DNA from: Grifola frondosa
Lineage: Eukaryota; Basidiomycota; Agaricomycetes; Polyporales; Grifolaceae
DNA: 64,000 nt
Direction: 5' to 3'
NCBI GenBank assembly: GCA_001683735.1
Contig: LUGG01000023.1
Location: 992,001 to 1,056,000 of the forward strand
Below the pieces are notes generated by a model, which was given only the letters and a program-made list of their open reading frames with translations, did no database searches and was not told the origin of the DNA. Below, one piece after another: positions 60,389 to 64,000 of the stretch (position 1 is the stretch's first letter; each line of letters opens with the position of its first letter). The position numbers were made by a program, and so were the translations under genes.

Positions 60389-61957
60389 ATGTTTACAGAT
60401 ATACGTGACGTACCAGGCGATGTAAGTCCTTCACTGGCCAGTCAGATGTCCAGTGGGTATGGCATAAAGAGTTATCTCAATATGCCATTCCGGAAAGGCA
60501 AGAACGCCCCGGAGGAGTTTAGAGGAGAGGCATCCGAGGTGCGGAAGTTCCTCAGCCACTACGACCAGTTGGCTGCACTTCATCACCTCACCCCTGCGCA
60601 GAAATGCGAGCGAGTAACAGAGTATTGTTCCAGGACGGTGAAGGAGACCATTGAGGGTTTCTCCAGTTACCGGAAGCAGGCCTGGGATGAGCTTCGTGCC
60701 AACATCATGACCTTCTTTAATGCGGACCTTGAAGAGAAGAGGTTTCGCTTGAAGGACCTACAGATGTTTGCGGCTCGTCATCGGAAAGAACCGATACAGG
60801 AGTTGAAAGACTGGCGCAGGTTCATGCGCAAGTTTATCAGGATTGCTGGATGGCTGCAGGGTAGGGATAAACTTGATGACGAGGATTATGCATTCTATCT
60901 ATGGGCAGGTCTGCCAAGAAGATTCCGGAGGCAACTCGAGTTTCGTATGCTTATGAAGGAACCACACCACAGACCTGAGGATCCCTATAGCCCGGATCTA
61001 ATTAACGAGACAGCAGAGTCCATTCTGTCTCGTGATCGCTTCGATACAGAGCGATTAGATTCCGATGGTATAGACCGGCAGAATTTCGAGTTTGACAGTG
61101 ACATCTCTAGCGACGAAGGCAGTGACGAAGAAGACGTTCCACGGAAGAGGTTGCCGAAGAAACAATCGACAAAGAGGACCAAGCGACGGACGGTCACTTT
61201 TGATAGTGACTCGGAGGACGAAGAAGTCCCCGTCGCGGAACCACTGCCAAAGTTGCGAAGCTCAGTAAAGAAGAAGGAGGCACCCAAGGATCGTGACGTA
61301 CCAGAAATTGACAGGCTAGTTCAGCAGATGAACAAGCTGTCGATTGACGATCCAAAGTATGGTCAGCTATTCCTGCAGGCGTCAGCCATAAATCCATTGG
61401 TTGCACAATGCCTACAGATGCCTCGTGTCAACCAGTTACAGAACACGAGGCAGCAGGAAATCTCACCTCCAAGATATGACAGACCGGACCCAGGGAGATT
61501 CCTTGACAGGAGACCTTATGGACCGGGCTGTTATGGATGTGGAGAGCCAGGCCATATTGTGGGAAATTGCCCATCCATTCAGGAAATGTTGGTTAAAGGA
61601 TTCATCCTCAAAGACTATCGAGGACGGATCACCGACATGAATGGGAGTATTCTTCGGAAGGACATGAACGAGAATTGGGTCCAGGCGATTCGGAGAATCG
61701 TACCCAATGTGCACTTTATAACCTATGGGAAATCGCTGATAGATTCTGATGATGAATCTGATCCCGAGGTTATGGTGCTACCAGTGGAGAAGTCTCAGAG
61801 GGAAACCCGGAGCTATCGAAAACAAGTCTTTGATAGCGTAAAGGTTCCCATGATGACAAAGGGAAAGCAGAGGGAATTCATACCTCGCCAGACCCCTCCA
61901 TTGTCTCAGCCAGTTGCAGCAGGGAGTGCAGAGTCACATCATGAACTGCGTCCGTAG
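60389..61957 (+). CDS. Gag polyprotein, element 2
   Basis: Capsid/nucleocapsid protein of the retrotransposon. Start at MFTDIRDVPGDVSP, matching element 1. Capsid-like helices EEFRGEASEVRKFLSHYDQL, LTPAQKCERVTEYCSRTVKE, FFNADLEEKRFRLKDLQMFA, LKDWRRFMRKFIRIAGWLQG and DYAFYLWAGLPRRFRRQLEF are typical of agaricomycete Gypsy Gag. A charged linker with acidic clusters and KKQSTKRTKRRT follows, then the CCHC knuckle CYGCGEPGHIVGNC. The ORF stops at 61957 after HHELRP, but aligning with element 1 shows one base lost near 61955 and another near 61996, after which the protease frame resumes. So Gag and protease were probably one frame. 522 residues as it stands. Confidence 0.85.
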   Translation: MFTDIRDVPGDVSPSLASQMSSGYGIKSYLNMPFRKGKNAPEEFRGEASEVRKFLSHYDQLAALHHLTPAQKCERVTEYCSRTVKETIEGFSSYRKQAWDELRANIMTFFNADLEEKRFRLKDLQMFAARHRKEPIQELKDWRRFMRKFIRIAGWLQGRDKLDDEDYAFYLWAGLPRRFRRQLEFRMLMKEPHHRPEDPYSPDLINETAESILSRDRFDTERLDSDGIDRQNFEFDSDISSDEGSDEEDVPRKRLPKKQSTKRTKRRTVTFDSDSEDEEVPVAEPLPKLRSSVKKKEAPKDRDVPEIDRLVQQMNKLSIDDPKYGQLFLQASAINPLVAQCLQMPRVNQLQNTRQQEISPPRYDRPDPGRFLDRRPYGPGCYGCGEPGHIVGNCPSIQEMLVKGFILKDYRGRITDMNGSILRKDMNENWVQAIRRIVPNVHFITYGKSLIDSDDESDPEVMVLPVEKSQRETRSYRKQVFDSVKVPMMTKGKQREFIPRQTPPLSQPVAAGSAESHHELRP

Positions 61958-61997
61958 AAGTTCACCAGAGGAACTTTGACCCGGACAATGATGCAGA

Positions 61998-64000
61998 ATG
62001 ATGGACGATCCAGCCCTAACACGGATGTTTCGAAGCCAGGAGAGTGCTTCGAAACCAGTGGAGAAGCCTCGCACGATGGTCTCACGAACATCTGCAATCA
62101 GCAAAGAGGTGGATCCCACGGCCATTATGAACAGGATTCTGAACACGTCGCTTACGGTCTCAGTTGGAGAGCTCATCGGAGTCTCCAAGGAGGTCGCACA
62201 GCAGGTTCAGAACGTCCTGAAAGTCAAAAAGACGGAAGCAGCGGAAGTAGCAGCAAACCTGGTTCCAGGCTTGGCTGCGAATTTCGTAACAGACATATCA
62301 GAGACCAGGTCACCCCTCATTCGTCTCACGATGAATTGTAGGACGAGGCCGGTCAACTTTATCATTGACACAGGATCACAGTTGAATGTGATCAGTGAGA
62401 AAGTCTGGAAGTCTATTGTCCAGACCCCTATGGACAAATCTCGAGCCATCACCATGAACGATGCGAATGGTGGTAGCGGAGAATTGTTGGGTCTCGTATC
62501 GGACATACCGCTGAAATTTGGGCACATAAGCACTACGTTCAATGCTTATGTCGCACCAAATCCACCTTTTGAAGGCCTGTTAGGACGACCTTGGCAGATC
62601 AAGAACAAGGTCGGGATCAGGGAAAAGGACGAAGGCACATACCTTACATTTGAAGGACGGCCGGGTTATCCAGATTCGGAAGTCTTGGTAACGCCGTACC
62701 GTACGGACGACTCACAGGATGCAGCATCGTATATGATCGAACCACAGGTGTGGGGTCCATCTCCAGGTGTCACTTCTATCGCAGAAGAGCCTGAGGGAGA
62801 TGACGATCATGCTGCCACAGCAGAAGAAGACCAGAAGGATATCGGGATCCAAACAGATGAGGAGGCAGAGCATGACGATGAAGACAGTGAAGACCAGGAG
62901 GACGATAACTCCGATATGGACGATACTGACCCTGTGGATGATTCAGCCAAGGAACGGGAAGCTCGACAGGAAGTTATCACATACCGGACCCTCCTAGCTG
63001 CACAAGTGGATGACAGCAGAACCCAGATGACAAGGCGAATTGGTGAAACTACCATCCATTCAGATAATGGAGTGGAGTTCATCAAGGAAACTACGAGATC
63101 ACATGGTCATCGTATGTTTCTTCTTCGGGATGCACATTTCTTCTATGGAACTGGATGCTGCATGGGCCACATGTTGGTCCAGGTGTTTCCATTTTCAGAA
63201 GGGGAATTGCAGAAGTCGCGCAATATAATGAGACGGTATCGAGAGGGGAGTGTTAAGATGATCATAGCTGAGGGACTGAAGCCCCGAGCTTTAAGCCTCG
63301 CTACGCCCAAGGAGTCCTATCAATGTGATGGCAACCTCCTTGGCCCATGGTCTACTCCGGACTCGATGATGGTGCTGCATGCAAAATGTGGTTACTATTC
63401 CATCCATTTATTGGACACCGGATCGCAGGTTAACTGTGTGAATGCGGATCTATGGAAATTAGCTCGAGGTACCAGCCGGGAAGTTGATGATGACGTATCA
63501 ATCAAGGACGTGACCGGAAAGTCACTTTCCTGCATAGGCCTTTGGGACACGCCACTGTCCATCGGCCGGATTGATACTGAAGCCACATTGTATATTGTGG
63601 AAGACCTAGCAGTTCCCGGGATCTTGGGAAGATCATGGCAGCAGAAACACGAATTCAGTCTGCAGCATAGGCCGGAAGGATTATACCTTGGTATTCGTGA
63701 CAGCTTGAAGCTCCACTCCTATGAGCTTCTCATCACGAGCCCGGGCATCCAGAAAGATGTTCTGGATAGAACCTTTCGGCTATGTGCGATGACCACAGTG
63801 GATCAGGCTCCTTCGAAAGGATTGGATGTCAATCGGGTTGAGATGCGTTTGGCGCAGCTCCAGATTAAACCTGGTGACAGTCCAGCCCCTCGGAAGGAGA
63901 CGATGGATGATTCTGGCAGCATGGTTCCCACCGAGTTGAACTCCCCGGAAAACTGGGATGAAGACTTTCCTGATGAGGAAAGATCCCCTCATTTTCTGGA
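61998..64000 (+). CDS. tandem retropepsin polyprotein, element 2 (partial)
   Basis: Open frame of over 660 codons to the window end. Order: MMDDPALTRMFRSQ, TSAISKEVDPTAIMNRIL, SLTVSVGELIGVSKEVAQQV; protease 1 VNFIIDTGSQLNVISEKVWK (Asp codon 62367-62369) to LLGRPWQ; an acidic stretch (DDEDSEDQEDDNSDMDDTD); a linker domain MFLLRDAHFFYGTGCCMGHM, LVQVFPFSEGELQKSRNIMR; protease 2 SIHLLDTGSQVNCVNADLWK (Asp codon 63414-63416), LAVPGILGRSWQQKHEFSL; then a charged tail NSPENWDEDFPDEE. Two DTG domains in one frame is unusual; retropepsins normally have one per subunit and dimerise. Two could fold as a single-chain pair or act separately. Confidence 0.8.
   Translation, partial: MMDDPALTRMFRSQESASKPVEKPRTMVSRTSAISKEVDPTAIMNRILNTSLTVSVGELIGVSKEVAQQVQNVLKVKKTEAAEVAANLVPGLAANFVTDISETRSPLIRLTMNCRTRPVNFIIDTGSQLNVISEKVWKSIVQTPMDKSRAITMNDANGGSGELLGLVSDIPLKFGHISTTFNAYVAPNPPFEGLLGRPWQIKNKVGIREKDEGTYLTFEGRPGYPDSEVLVTPYRTDDSQDAASYMIEPQVWGPSPGVTSIAEEPEGDDDHAATAEEDQKDIGIQTDEEAEHDDEDSEDQEDDNSDMDDTDPVDDSAKEREARQEVITYRTLLAAQVDDSRTQMTRRIGETTIHSDNGVEFIKETTRSHGHRMFLLRDAHFFYGTGCCMGHMLVQVFPFSEGELQKSRNIMRRYREGSVKMIIAEGLKPRALSLATPKESYQCDGNLLGPWSTPDSMMVLHAKCGYYSIHLLDTGSQVNCVNADLWKLARGTSREVDDDVSIKDVTGKSLSCIGLWDTPLSIGRIDTEATLYIVEDLAVPGILGRSWQQKHEFSLQHRPEGLYLGIRDSLKLHSYELLITSPGIQKDVLDRTFRLCAMTTVDQAPSKGLDVNRVEMRLAQLQIKPGDSPAPRKETMDDSGSMVPTELNSPENWDEDFPDEERSPHFL

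Larger units (their letters stand above)
58087..64000 (+). mobile_element. Ty3/Gypsy-like retrotransposon, element 2 (runs off the window)
   Basis: Starts with the LTR at TGTCACGCACCAAA and continues past 64,000. Contains an intact LTR ORF, heat-shock elements and TATA box, primer-binding motif, full Gag with CCHC knuckle, and one open frame carrying two protease domains. Younger-looking than element 1. Reverse transcriptase, RNase H and integrase, if present, lie beyond the window. Confidence 0.82.

Noticed and set aside
49473..64000. Reverse transcriptase or integrase in the retroelements
   Set aside because: I looked for YxDD and integrase zinc/DDE signatures downstream of the proteases and found none in the window.

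Overview
The window is eukaryotic nuclear DNA from a filamentous fungus, almost certainly a basidiomycete of the Agaricomycetes. Genes are dense and cut by many 46-75 nt GT-AG introns (HET-C has about 24 exons). The family content fits as well: a FunK1 protein kinase, a DUF4419 protein, a Fus3/Kss1-type MAP kinase, an expanded F-box-like family and basidiomycete-type Gypsy Gag proteins. No species is named because nothing in the sequence fixes it. Exon joins were inferred by eye from splice signals, reading phase and family conservation.

Layout. 0-29 kb is an ordinary gene-rich block: the 3' end of RPN3 (proteasome lid), a possible small membrane protein, a pheromone/filamentation-type MAPK, an RMD1-like DUF155 protein divergent from RAD52, a G3BP/Nxt3-like RNA-binding protein divergent from a Neurospora-type HET-C, a FunK1 kinase, a DUF4419 protein, an MFS sugar transporter divergent from a GH51 arabinofuranosidase (a plausible sugar release and uptake pair), and a conserved fungal protein of unknown function. 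29.6-32.4 kb holds a multi-exon gene I cannot name. 33.1-47.4 kb is a five-copy dispersed array of one F-box-like/leucine-rich family in both orientations. Only one copy (C, minus strand) has an undamaged frame; the others carry 1-nt indels, nonsense codons or internal deletions. A broken proline iminopeptidase-like gene sits inside the array.

47.4-64 kb is transposon territory. Two related but diverged Ty3/Gypsy-like elements lie head to tail: element 1 from 49,473 (degraded, no 3' LTR found) and element 2 from 58,087 to beyond the window. Both have unusually long LTRs (about 2.0-2.2 kb), a short ORF near the LTR start, perfect three-unit heat-shock elements upstream of a TATA box, a CCHC Gag and two successive retropepsin-type DTG domains. 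No reverse transcriptase or integrase is visible in the window.

Single-base frame breaks recur in several otherwise conserved genes (G3BP/Nxt3, sugar transporter, GH51, F-box copies, both retroelements), while about eight other genes have none. Some of these may be consensus errors rather than biology, and they should be checked against reads before any gene is called dead.
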